From Lachnospiraceae bacterium (GTDB lineage: Bacteria > Bacillota > Clostridia > Lachnospirales > Lachnospiraceae): a stretch of DNA of 5,985 nucleotides. A program made the translations under genes and the position numbers. Position 1 is the first letter of the stretch; each line of letters starts with the position of its first letter. Below, in pieces: positions 5,758-5,985 of this stretch. The notes below the pieces were generated by a model. The model searched no databases. It had not been told where the DNA came from and was given only the letters and a program-made list of their open reading frames with translations. The DNA lies in NCBI GenBank assembly GCA_017446125.1, contig JAFSRL010000226.1:1-5985 (forward strand), read 5' to 3'.

Positions 5758-5764
5758 AAAGGAG
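5758..5764 (+). promoter_or_regulatory. Ribosome binding site of the small acidic protein gene
   Basis: AAAGGAG is followed by six bases and then the ATG at 5771. This strong site is the main support that the 60-codon frame is translated. Confidence 0.75.
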
Positions 5765-5770
5765 CTTACG

Positions 5771-5953
5771 ATGGACAAACAATACGACTACAACAAACTC
5801 AGGGAGCACCTCATTGCGTACTTCGAGAAGGGCCTGATGGCGGGCTTTCAGGCGGCGAAGGTGGATTTGGAGCAAGTAAAATCCGCGACCGACGAAGAGC
5901 TTGTCGAAATCGCGGAGTATCAGGACTTTGAGATGAGTGAATATCTGAAATGA
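5771..5953 (+). CDS. Small acidic protein of unknown function, 60 aa
   Basis: A 60-residue protein that I cannot assign to a named family. It begins MDKQYDYNKLREHLIAYF and ends EIAEYQDFEMSEYLK. It has 14 Asp/Glu against 7 Lys/Arg, so it is clearly acidic, and it has no cysteine, signal peptide or membrane span. The pattern suggests two or three short helices: 8-30, then a turn and an acidic helix starting near TDEELVEIAEY (40-50). It lies 33 bases after the J-domain gene with its own strong AAAGGAG site and no visible promoter, so it is probably the third gene of that operon. The stop codon TGA forms the first bases of a hairpin repeat. It is likely real because of the ribosome binding site and position; a role as a small partner of the upstream proteins is only a guess. 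Confidence 0.72.
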   Translation: MDKQYDYNKLREHLIAYFEKGLMAGFQAAKVDLEQVKSATDEELVEIAEYQDFEMSEYLK

Positions 5954-5984
5954 GTCAGGGGGACGGGTGCAGTGACTCATTTTT
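5948..5984 (+). terminator. Possible terminator of the DUF5685/J-domain/small-protein cluster
   Basis: The outer bases extend the stem to 10 bp (AAATGAGTCA, 5948-5957, with TGACTCATTT, 5973-5982) around a 15-base loop. A run of five Ts (5980-5984) closes and follows the stem. The loop is long and the stem only moderately GC-rich, so termination would be modest. It begins inside the last codons of the small gene. Confidence 0.45.
5951..5979 (+). repeat. Single REP-like palindromic unit
   Basis: TGAGTCA (5951-5957) and its reverse complement TGACTCA (5973-5979) flank a G-rich core containing GGGACGGGTGCA (5960-5971). The unit at 206-232 has the same plan, TGACA and TGTCA flanking GGGACAGGTCCA (214-225). 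The two 12-base cores differ at two positions. The first base of this unit is the first base of the stop codon of the preceding gene. A mirrored second copy, if any, would lie beyond the window end. Confidence 0.6.
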
Positions 5985-5985
5985 G

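Noticed and set aside
5467..5931. A 154-codon plus-strand frame overlapping the J-domain and small-protein genes
   Set aside because: It is an Arg-rich out-of-frame translation of the J-protein 3' end with no ribosome binding site, typical of a shadow frame in GC-rich coding DNA.
5591..5980. A 129-codon minus-strand frame at the right end
   Set aside because: It is antisense to the J-domain and small acidic protein genes. Its protein shows no recognisable motif and its start lies inside the hairpin repeat.

Overview
The window looks like chromosomal DNA from a Clostridia-type Firmicute, most likely a Lachnospiraceae-like anaerobe with moderately high G+C. The reasons are the thymidylate synthase N-terminus, a chromosomal TraX-family membrane protein, a DUF5685 gene joined to a J-domain gene, and purine-rich GGAGG-type ribosome binding sites. 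The assignment rests on recalled family resemblance, not on a database search.

Layout from left to right. (1) At 1-163 on the minus strand is the 5' end of thyA, cut by the window edge. (2) At 164-296 is a divergent intergenic region. It holds a 74-bp element, a perfect 33-bp inverted repeat with an 8-nt loop, placed between two outward-facing extended -10 promoters. (3) At 297-1235 on the plus strand is a TraX-family integral membrane protein. (4) At 1234-1273 is a hairpin terminator serving the convergent minus-strand operon. (5) At 1295-4098 on the minus strand are trkA and trkH, an operon with a 1-nt TGATG overlap that encodes the regulatory and pore subunits of a potassium uptake system. 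(6) At 4099-4194 is a compact divergent promoter region in which the two -35 boxes overlap. (7) At 4195-5953 on the plus strand is a three-gene cluster: a DUF5685 protein, a J-domain/TPR-like protein with a Cys-rich tail (17-nt overlap), and a small acidic 60-aa protein. (8) At 5948-5985 is a second short hairpin repeat, sharing design and core sequence with the element at 203-276, and positioned as a terminator.

The housekeeping parts (thyA, trkAH) are ordinary. The parts worth a second look are the REP/REPIN-like repeats, the apparently leaderless promoter-to-ATG arrangement of the DUF5685 gene (and perhaps the TraX gene), a J domain whose HPD motif reads HTD, and two aspartate-rich motifs in the DUF5685 protein that resemble those of squalene/phytoene-synthase-like enzymes. 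I see no tRNA, rRNA, CRISPR array, insertion sequence or transposase gene. No stretch over 300 bases lacks a gene.
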